DNA of 24,231 bases from NCBI GenBank assembly GCA_900550055.1, contig URQU01000028.1, positions 1-24,231 of the forward strand, written 5' to 3'. This document shows positions 7,860-15,312 of the stretch, one piece after another. The notes under the pieces were generated by a model, which was not told where the DNA came from, made no database searches, and saw only the letters and a program-made list of their open reading frames with translations. How positions within the stretch are numbered: the first letter of the stretch is position 1; every line of letters starts with the position of its first letter. The stretch is from an uncultured Coriobacteriaceae bacterium (GTDB lineage Bacteria > Actinomycetota > Coriobacteriia > Coriobacteriales > Eggerthellaceae). A program made the translations under genes and the position numbers.

Positions 7860-7882
7860 TGCTATGATGAGCAATCATACCA
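7860..7882. promoter_or_regulatory. Overlapping face-to-face nadK / murJ promoters in a palindrome
   Basis: On the plus strand TGC-TATGAT (7860-7868) is an extended -10 for murJ. On the minus strand TGG-TATGAT (7882-7874) is an extended -10 for nadK. The two are mirror images around base 7871, so the sites overlap and only one polymerase could bind at a time. Predicted starts are near 7875 (plus) and 7867 (minus). No clear -35 is seen for either. Confidence 0.6.
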
Positions 7883-7902
7883 TCACGAGAAAGCGCATTT
7901 TC

Positions 7903-9639
7903 ATGTCCGACAAGCTCGCACGAGCTCGACACACTCATTCTGCCGATCTCGCGGCTTCTGCCGCTTCCCCGCAAAACCAAACTTCAATGCAAGACGCCGA
8001 ATCCAGGCCCGGAGAGCCTTGCCCTTCTCAGTGCGGCGCCGACCAAGGCTCCACTGCCGCTATCGGCGGGTCTGCGGCTCTTATCAGCATTTGCACCATC
8101 ATCTCCCGCATCACTGGTTTTGCGCGTACTTGGGCCATGGCCTTCGCGCTTGGCTCCACGCTGCTGTCAAGTTCTTATCAGGTGGCTAACAATCTTCCCA
8201 ATCAGCTTTACGAGCTGGTGTGCGGCGGAATGATCGTCACCGCGTTTTTGCCGGTATACGTTTCGGTGAAGAAGAAGCTAGGGCAGCGTGCGGGTAACGA
8301 GTATGCTTCGAACCTGTTGACGTTGGTGGTGTTGCTGCTCGGTGCGGTATCGCTTTTGTGCATGTTGTTCCCTTCAGCGGTCATCTACACGCAAAGCTTC
8401 TATTCCGATCAATCGCAGATGGCAACCTCGGTGTTCTTCTTCCAGTTCTTCGCCATACAAATCGTTTTCTATGGGTGTTCGGCCATTGTGTCGGGCTTGC
8501 TCAACGCCAGCCGCGACTACCTGTGGTCTTCCATCGCTCCAGTGGCGAACAACCTCATCGTCATCGTTACGTTCCTGGCGTACTCGTTCGTGGCACCCCA
8601 TGATCCGGAACTTGCACTGTATATCATTGCCATCGGCAATCCTGCCGGCGTGTTCATTCAGATGGCAATCCAGCTGCCCGCGCTCAAGCGCAACGGCATT
8701 CGCATCCGCCCGCGCGTGAATCTGCGCGACCCTGCGCTTCGCGAGACGTTGGGTATCGGTGTGCCGGCTGTGCTTGTCATGTTGTGCTCATTCGCCATCG
8801 TGTCGGTGCAGAACGCCGCTTCTTACAACTTCGCCGATAACGGCCCTTCCATCCTGGCATACGCGCGCCTGTGGTTCACGCTGCCGTATTCTTTCTTGGC
8901 GGTGCCTATCACCACTGCCATGTTCACCGAGCTTTCCGATATGCAGGCGGAAGGGAATATGGAGGGCGTTAAGCGCGGTATCGTTTCGGGCACCAATCAG
9001 ATCCTGTTCTTCATGATTCCGTTTGCCATGTATTTGGCCGTGTTCAGTATGCCGCTGGTCACTCTGTACCATGCCGGTGCGTTCACCATGGAAAACGTGT
9101 CCGCTATTGCAACGTACCTTGCTGTGTGGGCTGTTGCGCTGCCTTTGTACGGTGTTAACACGTACTTGCAGAAGACGTTTTCCAGTTTGCGCCGCATGGG
9201 GGTCTTTGCGGCATTCAATTTCGTTGCCGGCGGTGTTCAAATCGGTCTGACCATGTTCGCCGCCAGCCACGCCGATGTCATGCCCATCAGCTCCATCGCC
9301 GTTGCCGAGGCGCTATTCTATTTGGTTTTGGATGTTTGCCTGTTCGGGTATCTTCGACGCATTTTAGGACCGTTCGGTTTGCGCTCTGTGGTGCGCGCTT
9401 TGGCTACGGCCGTATTGCTCGGCGGTGCCGGTGCCGCTGCCGGCGGTGCCGTGCTGTGGCTGCTGCAGGTGCTGGTTTCCCCGCTTTCGGGTTCCATCGT
9501 GCAGGCGTTGGCGTATGTCGCGGCTGGCGGGCTGGTTGCTTTGGCGGTCACGTTCGTGCCGGCTTGCAAGCTCAATGTGCCTGAGGCGGCCTTCGTCAAC
9601 ACCATCGTTCGCAAGATCGGCGGGAAGCTGGGCCGCTAG
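7903..9639 (+). CDS. murJ: Lipid II flippase MurJ
   Basis: This multi-spanning membrane protein moves lipid II across the membrane for peptidoglycan synthesis. It has 578 residues from ATG 7903. I prefer this start because the candidate -10 lies at 7863-7868, so earlier in-frame codons (7834, 7864, 7867) would be at or before the transcription start; a weak GAGAAAG ribosome site precedes 7903. Residues 1-55 are a polar, non-membrane extension not present in E. coli MurJ. The family motif follows: SRITGFAR, with R69 and R75 matching the essential E. coli R18 and R24, then FALGSTLLSSSYQVANNLPNQLYELVCGG. About 14 membrane segments can be counted. It works together with the murE-murF-mraY-murD genes downstream in this window. 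Confidence 0.93.
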   Translation: MSDKLARARHTHSADLAASAASPQNQTSMQDAESRPGEPCPSQCGADQGSTAAIGGSAALISICTIISRITGFARTWAMAFALGSTLLSSSYQVANNLPNQLYELVCGGMIVTAFLPVYVSVKKKLGQRAGNEYASNLLTLVVLLLGAVSLLCMLFPSAVIYTQSFYSDQSQMATSVFFFQFFAIQIVFYGCSAIVSGLLNASRDYLWSSIAPVANNLIVIVTFLAYSFVAPHDPELALYIIAIGNPAGVFIQMAIQLPALKRNGIRIRPRVNLRDPALRETLGIGVPAVLVMLCSFAIVSVQNAASYNFADNGPSILAYARLWFTLPYSFLAVPITTAMFTELSDMQAEGNMEGVKRGIVSGTNQILFFMIPFAMYLAVFSMPLVTLYHAGAFTMENVSAIATYLAVWAVALPLYGVNTYLQKTFSSLRRMGVFAAFNFVAGGVQIGLTMFAASHADVMPISSIAVAEALFYLVLDVCLFGYLRRILGPFGLRSVVRALATAVLLGGAGAAAGGAVLWLLQVLVSPLSGSIVQALAYVAAGGLVALAVTFVPACKLNVPEAAFVNTIVRKIGGKLGR

Positions 9640-9699
9640 GTATCGCGCCTTTGATAGGGCGTACGCTGTCCTTGCTGCTTTTTGAATCCTATGAGTCTT

Positions 9700-9741
9700 A
9701 ACGTGCCCTGCGCTCTTCAAGAGCGTAGGGCACGTTCTTTT
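9700..9741 (+). terminator. Rho-independent terminator after murJ
   Basis: Arms aacgtgccctgcgctctt (9700-9717) and 9719-9736 match over 17-18 pairs with one G-U. The loop opens to about 5 bases, and CTTTT follows. Confidence 0.85.
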
Positions 9742-10405
9742 GGTCCTGGATTGCCTTGTCTCGCGTTCCCTGTGTTTCGTTTGAAGTGCGCTTCAGGTTG
9801 GCTGTAAGCCTTTGTTCGTGTTGCTTTGCTTGGGTTCTGACGCGCTCTGGCGTCATGTTTTCCGGTCCTACTTCGATGGGGTCTCCCGCTGGTCAGCCAG
9901 GAAGCAGTTGCTCTCCTCAGGGCTGCTGATTGAGGCCCGCCGGCGATTCTGCAGCATGGTCGCGCGAGGCGCCCTCCGTCGCTGATTCTTTGCTTGCTGG
10001 CTGCTCGGTTATTTCCACTGTCTTTGGCTGCCATCTCTCTGCATAAAGGCCCATGCTGCTGTTTCTCATTGCAATCGTATCCCATTGTGCGTCTCTGCAG
10101 CTGCATATTGTTTTGACTGCCGGTCCTCGGCACCGTTATCCCTTTCGTTTATCTGCTTGTTTCGAGATGCCCTCTAGAACCCGCTGTAAGGGGATTTTCA
10201 GGCTAACTAGTGATTTATCTGGGCTAAATAGGAAAAAACGATGCTGGCATGGTATCCACAGGAATAACCGATATACACCAGGTAAAGTACGAGTTTGGCA
10301 AGCAATCGGCTGAAATCGTTTGCGTCGCATACGACACTGCAAAACGCCTTCGAGCGTGCCCTTATCCGGAAGCGTTTCGTTGCGCGTGAGCGTTGGCTCC
10401 AAACG
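9742..10405. other. Unexplained gap between murJ and the DUF1846 gene
   Basis: No reading frame here looks like a protein. The 9742-10190 part is strongly T-rich and A-poor on the plus strand, unlike the coding DNA around it. A hairpin tgacgc-N6-gcgtca (9838-9855) is followed by TGTTTT and may be another terminator. TTGACT (10113-10118) lies 18 bases before TATCCC (10137-10142), a weak possible promoter with a small inverted repeat (tgccg-N5-cggca) in its spacer. An imperfect tandem repeat GATTTTCAGGCTAA / GATTTATCTGGGCTAA lies at 10193-10226. The 10190-10320 part is AT-richer than the rest of the window. A decayed gene, a small RNA or a dispersed repeat is possible. Confidence 0.4.
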
Positions 10406-10437
10406 AAAAACGCCCCGCGAGCAACCTCGCGGGGCGT
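10406..10437 (-). terminator. Rho-independent terminator after the DUF1846 gene
   Basis: A 12-bp stem (10410-10421 with 10426-10437, acgccccgcgag) has a CAAC loop. On the minus strand it is followed by TTTTT. A second hairpin, cttgacg-N5-cgtcaag (10444-10462), lies between it and the stop codon. Confidence 0.88.
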
Positions 10438-10480
10438 AAGTACCTTGACGATAAGCGTCAAGCAAATATGTAGCTAGTCC

Positions 10481-11962
10481 CTACTTGTGGAAGTACCTGC
10501 GCTGCTCGTATTTCGGTTCGCAGCAGATGTTGATGCCGAGCGTGCGGTAGAGCTTCTCATCGGTGGGGCTCAAGATCACGCTGAAGAACGCATCGCAGCC
10601 GCGCAGCTGATCGGCTGCATCCACCAGCTGCTTGGCAACCGGATCGGTGGCGCTGGACACGGAAAGCGCCAGCAGCGTCTCGTCGGAATGCAGGCGCGGG
10701 TTCTTCGCGTGCAGCGTGGAGGTCTTCAAATCGCAGATGGGCTCGATGACCTCATCGGAGATGACGAACAGATCCTCGTCGACGCCCGCCACGCCCTTGA
10801 GCGCGTTCATCAGCAGCGAGGATGCCGCGCCCAGCAAATCGGACGTCTTGCCGGTGACCACGCGGCCGTCGGGCAGCACCATGGCGCCAGCCGGAGCGCC
10901 GGTCGCCTCGGCCTTCAGCAAAGCGGCAGAACGCGCGGGCGAGAAGTTCGTGTCCACGCCCACCTGGTTCATCAGCAGCTCAAGATGCTCAACGTATTCG
11001 TGATGCAAACCGGTGCGGCGCTCGTCGACCGCGGCCTGGAAGTAGCGGCGCACGATCTCCATCTTGGCGGCCTCGCGCACGGCATCATCGTCGACGATGG
11101 CCATGCCCGCCATGTTCACGCCCATATCGGTGGGGGACTGGTAGGGGCTGGTGCCCAGGATGCGCTCCATCATGGCCTTGAGCACGGGGAATATCTCGAC
11201 GTCGCGGTTGTAGTTGACGGTGGTTTCGCCGTACGCCTCAAGATGGAAGGGATCGATGGTATTGGCGTCGTCCAAGTCTACGGTTGCGGCCTCGTAAGCC
11301 ACATTCACCGGGTGCTTGAGCGGAAGGTTCCAAATGGGGAAGGTTTCGTACTTCGCATAGCCCGCCTCGATGCCGCGCTCGTGCTCGTGGTAGAGCTGGG
11401 AGAGGCATGTGGCCATCTTGCCCGAGCCGGGGCCGGGGGCGGTGACAACCACCAAGGGGTGCGTGGTTTCAACGAACTCGTTTTTGCCGTAGCCCTCCGA
11501 CGAAACGATGCGCGCGGTGTCGTAAGGGTATCCGGCGATGGGGTAGTGCAGGTAGCTTTTGACGCCCAGGCTGTCCAGGCGATGGCGGAAGGCCAGCGCG
11601 TTGGGCTGATTCTCGAAGCGGGTGATCACCACGCCGGCCGTGGCGAAGCCCATGGAGCGGAAGATGTCCAGCAGGCGCAGAACGTCCTCGTCGTAGGTGA
11701 TGCCCAGATCGCCGCGCACCTTGCTCTTCTCGATATCGTTGGCGTTGATGGCGATGATGATCTCAACGTCCTCGGCCATCTGCTGCAGCATGCGGATCTT
11801 GCTGTCGGGCTGGAATCCCGGCAGCACGCGCGAGGCATGGTAGTCATCGAACAGCTTGCCGCCGAACTCCAGATACAGCTTGCCGCCGAACTGGCCGATC
11901 CTCTCGCGGATATGCTCAGCCTGCAAAGCCAGGTATTTATCGTTATCGAAACCGATGCGCAT
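10481..11962 (-). CDS. DUF1846 (UPF0371) family protein, function unknown
   Basis: The protein has 493 residues, full family length. The start MRIGFDNDKYL at 11962 has AAGGGG upstream; a longer frame to 12022 would run into the promoter. The sequence matches the conserved DUF1846 family: LQAEHIRERIGQFGGKLYLEFGGKLFDDYHASRVLPGF at the N terminus, then INANDIEKSKVRGDLGITY and YHYPIAGYPYDT-like stretches. A P-loop-like APGPGSGKMATC lies at residues 175-186, and DMGVNMAGMAIVDD further on. Members are widespread in anaerobes and Gram-positives, and a crystal structure exists, but no enzyme activity is established that I know of. The P-loop-like motif suggests nucleotide or phosphate binding. It is divergent from pyrG and has its own promoter and terminator. 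Confidence 0.9.
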   Translation of the reverse strand: MRIGFDNDKYLALQAEHIRERIGQFGGKLYLEFGGKLFDDYHASRVLPGFQPDSKIRMLQQMAEDVEIIIAINANDIEKSKVRGDLGITYDEDVLRLLDIFRSMGFATAGVVITRFENQPNALAFRHRLDSLGVKSYLHYPIAGYPYDTARIVSSEGYGKNEFVETTHPLVVVTAPGPGSGKMATCLSQLYHEHERGIEAGYAKYETFPIWNLPLKHPVNVAYEAATVDLDDANTIDPFHLEAYGETTVNYNRDVEIFPVLKAMMERILGTSPYQSPTDMGVNMAGMAIVDDDAVREAAKMEIVRRYFQAAVDERRTGLHHEYVEHLELLMNQVGVDTNFSPARSAALLKAEATGAPAGAMVLPDGRVVTGKTSDLLGAASSLLMNALKGVAGVDEDLFVISDEVIEPICDLKTSTLHAKNPRLHSDETLLALSVSSATDPVAKQLVDAADQLRGCDAFFSVILSPTDEKLYRTLGINICCEPKYEQRRYFHK

Positions 11963-12265
11963 GGGCGCAACCCCTTTCCATGACAGTAGGTTTAACCGAA
12001 CCAGTATAGAGCTCGCGTGCATGCGCGTGAAGCCAAGCGCCCATCCACACGCGAAAAGCGGACGAAGGCACCCATGCCGTCCATCTCGTTTCGGTTTCGT
12101 TTCCCCTCTGTTAAAAGGCTAGTGCAGCGCTGGGGAAGAAGTTGCGCGGCGCGTACAATAAGCAAACGTTTGGAGTTTGCCGCTGGCGTGCTGCAGGCGT
12201 ATCAGCCTGGGTGAAGCGCGATCGGCGGTGGGGAAATACACCGGTTTTAAGCGCGAAGGAGAACC
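11963..12265. other. Divergent intergenic region DUF1846-pyrG
   Basis: It holds the minus-strand DUF1846 promoter (12003-12031) and, for pyrG, a -10 TACAAT at 12154-12159 without a clear -35. The pyrG leader of about 100 bases has two small hairpins: caggc-N6-gcctg (12194-12209) and cggtg-N8-caccg (12226-12243). The second is followed by GTTTT and is a weak attenuator candidate. The pyrG ribosome site AAGGAG is at 12256-12261. The predicted start does not begin with the GGGC tract of the known Gram-positive pyrG attenuation system. Confidence 0.45.
12003..12031 (-). promoter_or_regulatory. Promoter of the DUF1846 gene
   Basis: On the minus strand, TTCACG (12031-12026) and TATACT (12008-12003) are separated by exactly 17 bases. 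Transcription should start near 11996, giving a leader of about 34 bases. Confidence 0.6.
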
Positions 12266-13867
12266 ATGGCGAAGCATATTTTCGTAACCGGCGGCGTCGT
12301 GTCATCGTTGGGTAAGGGCATCACGGCCGCCTCTCTGGGGCATTTGCTGAAGGCCCGCGGCTACAAGGTGACCATGCAGAAGATGGATCCGTATCTGAAC
12401 GTGGATCCGGGAACCATGAGCCCGTTTCAGCACGGCGAGGTCTTCGTCACCGAAGACGGTCACGAAGGTGACCTTGACCTGGGGCATTACGAACGTTTCA
12501 TCGACGAGAACCTTTCCCGCGAATCGAACTTCACGCAGGGTTCCATTTACAAAACCCTCATCGCCCGCGAGCGCCGCGGCGATTTCCTCGGCGGCACCGT
12601 GCAGGTGATCCCGCACGTGACCGAGGCAATCAAGGAGCGTCTGCGCCGTATTGCCGACCAGTCCGGCGCCGACATCGTGATCTCCGAGATCGGCGGCACC
12701 ATCGGCGACATCGAGTCCCAGCCCTTCATAGAAGCTGCGCGCCAGTTCAGGAAGGAAAAGGAGCGCGGCGAGGTGCTATTCGTGCACGTCACGTTGGTTC
12801 CCTATATCGCCGCAGCGCATGAGGTGAAGACCAAGCCCACGCAGCATTCCGTCAAGGAACTGCGGTCGATCGGCGTGCAGCCCGACTTCATCGTATGCCG
12901 CAGCGATCATGAGATCTCGGACAAGGTGCGCGAGAAGATTGCCCTGTTCTGTGATGTGCGGCCAGACGAGGTGCTTGCGTGTACCGATAGCCCGTCGATT
13001 TACGAAGTGCCCTTCGGCCTGTACGACCAGCGCTTCGATGTGAAGGTGCTCGAGCGTTTGGGTCTTCCCGAGCGCCAGATCGATCTAACCCCCTTGCGCT
13101 CGTTTGTGGATGCGGCCGCCCATGTGGAGCATGACTGCGATGTGGCTATCGTGGGCAAGTACACCAGCTTGCCCGACGCGTATCTGTCGGTCATCGAGGC
13201 GCTGCATCATGCGGGTGTGTACAACAACACCCAGGTCAACGTGCATCTCATCGACGGCGAAGAGCTCAACGACGGCAACGTCGGGGAAGTGCTGGGGTCC
13301 ATGGACGGCATCCTGGTGCCCGGCGGCTTCGGCCAGCGCGCCTTCGAGGGCAAGATCTGCGCGGTGCGCTACGCCCGCACGCATGACGTGCCGTTTTTGG
13401 GCATCTGCCTGGGGATGCAGGCGGCGGTATGCGAGTTCGCGCGCGATGTGGCGGGCATGCCGGGCGCGACGTCGGCGGAGTTCGACGAGAATGCCGAGTT
13501 CCCCGTTATCGACCTGATGCCCGAGCAGGAAGACGTCGAGGACAAGGGCGGCACCATGCGACTGGGCGCCTATCCTTGCAAGGTCGCTCCCGAGTCCGTG
13601 GCGTTCAAGGCCTATGGCGAGGAGATCATCTACGAGCGCCATCGCCATCGCTATGAGGTGAACAACGCGTTCCGCGACCGTTTAGCGGAAGCGGGCCTGG
13701 TCATCTCCGGCGTTTCCCCTGACGACCGCTTGGTTGAGATGATCGAGCTGCCCGACCATCCGTGGTTCGTGGCTAGCCAGGGCCACCCTGAGTTCAAAAG
13801 CCGTCCCACCAGGCCGCACCCCTTGTTCCGCGACTTCGTTGCCGCGTCCCTCGAACATCGCGGGTAG
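12266..13867 (+). CDS. pyrG: CTP synthase (glutamine-hydrolysing)
   Basis: The enzyme makes CTP from UTP, ATP and glutamine in the cytoplasm. It has 533 residues, full length. ATG 12266 follows AAGGAG with 4-base spacing. The N-terminal synthetase domain (about 1-265) begins with FVTGGVVSSLGKG (P-loop Lys17) and carries KMDPYLNVDPGTMSPFQHGEVFVTEDG and EIGGTIGDIES. The C-terminal class I glutamine amidotransferase domain (about 285-530) has the oxyanion strand GILVPGGFG, nucleophile Cys381 in GICLGMQ, and the His507/Glu509 pair in HPEF. All key residues are present. A terminator follows, so xerD 136 bases downstream is probably a separate unit, although pyrG-xerD proximity is common in actinobacteria. 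Confidence 0.98.
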   Translation: MAKHIFVTGGVVSSLGKGITAASLGHLLKARGYKVTMQKMDPYLNVDPGTMSPFQHGEVFVTEDGHEGDLDLGHYERFIDENLSRESNFTQGSIYKTLIARERRGDFLGGTVQVIPHVTEAIKERLRRIADQSGADIVISEIGGTIGDIESQPFIEAARQFRKEKERGEVLFVHVTLVPYIAAAHEVKTKPTQHSVKELRSIGVQPDFIVCRSDHEISDKVREKIALFCDVRPDEVLACTDSPSIYEVPFGLYDQRFDVKVLERLGLPERQIDLTPLRSFVDAAAHVEHDCDVAIVGKYTSLPDAYLSVIEALHHAGVYNNTQVNVHLIDGEELNDGNVGEVLGSMDGILVPGGFGQRAFEGKICAVRYARTHDVPFLGICLGMQAAVCEFARDVAGMPGATSAEFDENAEFPVIDLMPEQEDVEDKGGTMRLGAYPCKVAPESVAFKAYGEEIIYERHRHRYEVNNAFRDRLAEAGLVISGVSPDDRLVEMIELPDHPWFVASQGHPEFKSRPTRPHPLFRDFVAASLEHRG

Positions 13868-13928
13868 TTCGACAGGTTCTGGGGCTCGGACTAAGCCGGT
13901 TAAAGGTTTACATAATGTTGTTGTTGCG

Positions 13929-13956
13929 AAAAGGCCGCCGTATCAGGCGGCCTTTT
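13929..13956 (+). terminator. Rho-independent terminator after pyrG
   Basis: An 11-bp stem AAAAGGCCGCC / GGCGGCCTTTT has a 6-base loop (gtatca). A-rich and T-rich ends make it usable in either direction. Confidence 0.88.
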
Positions 13957-14003
13957 CCGTGTGCTGCGGTATACAGGGAAGGACCGATAGGGAAGGGACG
14001 CGT

Positions 14004-14927
14004 GTGGACGAGAGCATCGATACCGACGATTTGATCGATTTGGCGGCGGAATACGTCGCCTACCTGCGCATCGAGCGCGGAAGCTCGCCGCGTACCATCG
14101 AGGCCTACGAGGCCGATCTGGAAATGTATCGGGACTTCCTGTGCTCGCAGGGCGTCGAGAAGCTCTCGCAGGTTTCGCGCGAGTCCATCGTGGCGTATCA
14201 GGAGCATCTGTTCGCGCAGGGTTATGCCGCTTCCACGGTGTGCCGCAGGGCATCGGTGGTGAAGGGCTTTCATCGTTTTTGCGTGGCCGAGGATTACGCC
14301 GAAAGCAACCCCGCGGCAGGGCTGCCGCTGCCGAAAACCCCGGAGCGCCTGCCCGATGTTTTGTCGATTGACCAGGTACAACGCTTGTTCGAAGAGCTTG
14401 AGGGGCAGGAGGGCGGTCCTGCGGCTTCGCGCAACCGGGCCATGCTCGAGGTGCTCTACGGTTGCGGTTTGCGCGTCAGCGAGCTGTGCAGCCTCGACCT
14501 TCCCGATGTAGCGCTCGACCAGGGGTATCTGCTCGTGCTCGGCAAGGGCGGCAAGCAGCGCATCTCCCCGATATCGGGTGCGGCGGCTACCGCGTTGGCC
14601 GACTACCTGGAGAATGCGCGCCCACAGCTGACCAAGCCCTACGCAAAGCCCACCGATGCCGTGTTCCTCAATGCCCGCGGCGGCCGTCTGACGCGCCAAA
14701 GCGTGTTCAAGGTGGTGGCACGCGCGGGCCTTGCCATCGGCGTGGACAACCTGCATCCGCACACCCTGCGCCATTCGTTCGCCACGCATATGCTGCAGGG
14801 CGGGGCGGATTTGCGCGTCATCCAGGACATCCTAGGGCATTCCGATATCTCCACCACGCAGGTCTACACCCACGTCGATCGCAGCCATATGCGCGAGGAG
14901 TATTTGCACGCGCATCCGCGTGCCTAA
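14004..14927 (+). CDS. xerD: Tyrosine recombinase XerD/XerC
   Basis: This recombinase resolves chromosome dimers at dif sites. It has 307 residues. The start is GTG 14004, with GGAAGGG 6 bases upstream; the frame is open further up but through the pyrG terminator. The N-terminal core-binding (SAM-like) domain (about 10-100) includes YLRIERGSSPRTIEAYEADL. The catalytic domain has the complete set: R157 (GCGLRVSEL), K181 (GKGGKQR), H253 and R256 (HTLRHSFATHML), H279 (LGHSDISTTQVYTHV) and nucleophile Y288. The position after pyrG and the overall match favour XerD, but XerC and XerD are hard to separate by eye. No dif-like site was recognised in the window. It is not a phage or integron integrase by context. 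Confidence 0.92.
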   Translation: MDESIDTDDLIDLAAEYVAYLRIERGSSPRTIEAYEADLEMYRDFLCSQGVEKLSQVSRESIVAYQEHLFAQGYAASTVCRRASVVKGFHRFCVAEDYAESNPAAGLPLPKTPERLPDVLSIDQVQRLFEELEGQEGGPAASRNRAMLEVLYGCGLRVSELCSLDLPDVALDQGYLLVLGKGGKQRISPISGAAATALADYLENARPQLTKPYAKPTDAVFLNARGGRLTRQSVFKVVARAGLAIGVDNLHPHTLRHSFATHMLQGGADLRVIQDILGHSDISTTQVYTHVDRSHMREEYLHAHPRA

Positions 14928-15150
14928 GCCTCGAGGGTGAAGGCGAAGGCGTGAGCGCCGAGCGGCTTAGCGGGTGGTTCGCTGTGCGCTTAGGCTGGCC
15001 CCAAGTCCCTGGGCAGGCTGGGGAATCCAAGTCCCGAAGGCGAAGGCGTGCGAGCCGGGCGGCATGGTGCAGATTGACGTGTGGGTCGGTGCCCGAGCTT
15101 CTGCGGCGCGACTCTGCCTCCGGTGCCCTCTATTGCGGCCCAACTTTATA
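14928..15150. repeat. Intergenic DNA after xerD with short direct repeats
   Basis: The 15-base gaaggcgaaggcgtg occurs at 14939-14953 and again at 15036-15050. Between them ggctgg...ccaagtccc occurs twice (14993-15009 and about 15016-15035), a degenerate tandem copy of about 25 bases. No T-tract terminator and no credible gene are visible; the frames here are GC-rich shadows. Confidence 0.5.
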
Positions 15151-15195
15151 AACCGTTTGCAACCGGTCCAATCACCGGTTAAAATCGGTAACCGA
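15151..15195 (+). promoter_or_regulatory. Distal candidate promoter with palindromic operator upstream of mraZ
   Basis: TTGCAA (15157-15162) and TAAAAT (15180-15185) are exactly 17 bases apart. The inverted repeat AACCGGT-N6-ACCGGTT (15161-15180) fills the spacer. Related half-sites lie about 10 bases outside it on each side (AACCGTT 15151-15157; ATCGGTA 15184-15190), and TCGGTAACCGA (15185-15195) is itself a palindrome. Transcription would start near 15192 and give a leader of about 350 bases to mraZ. The regulator is unknown. Confidence 0.5.
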
Positions 15196-15237
15196 AACAG
15201 CTTCCCCCGACACGCGGTTTGCTGCCGCGGCAACGCC

Positions 15238-15272
15238 TCCCACTTCATCCCACCCATCCCACATCGCCCCAC
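15238..15272 (-). promoter_or_regulatory. Distal MraZ-type box cluster I
   Basis: TCCCAC occurs at 15238-15243, 15248-15253 and 15257-15262, and CCCCAC at 15267-15272. These are four GTGGG(A) boxes read on the minus strand, spaced 9-10 bases apart. Known MraZ operators are tandem TGGG-type repeats at about 10-base spacing. Confidence 0.6.
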
Positions 15273-15296
15273 GCCACCGAATCCGCACAATTGCTT

Positions 15297-15312
15297 TCCC
15301 ACTTCATCCCAC
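15297..15312 (-). promoter_or_regulatory. Distal MraZ-type box cluster II
   Basis: TCCCAC occurs at 15297-15302 and 15307-15312, 10 bases apart. This is part of an exact 18-base copy (tcccacttcatcccaccc) of bases 15238-15255 in cluster I. Confidence 0.6.

Noticed and set aside
9838..9861. Hairpin tgacgc-N6-gcgtca followed by TGTTTT
   Set aside because: It has only a 6-bp stem and no gene ends there, so it is noted within the gap description rather than called as a terminator.
10252..10260. GTATCCACA, one base from a DnaA box
   Set aside because: It is a single site with no cluster, no AT-rich unwinding element and no dnaA/dnaN neighbours, so there is no support for an origin.
10136..10465. 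Minus-strand frames of 84 and 109 codons in the murJ-DUF1846 gap
   Set aside because: Both run through the DUF1846 terminator hairpin, lack ribosome sites and show no recognised motif. The possibility of a decayed gene is kept under the gap finding.
10487..11983. Plus-strand frame of 498 codons opposite the DUF1846 gene
   Set aside because: It is a shadow of the conserved DUF1846 protein, made open by GC-rich codon bias, with no recognisable domain.
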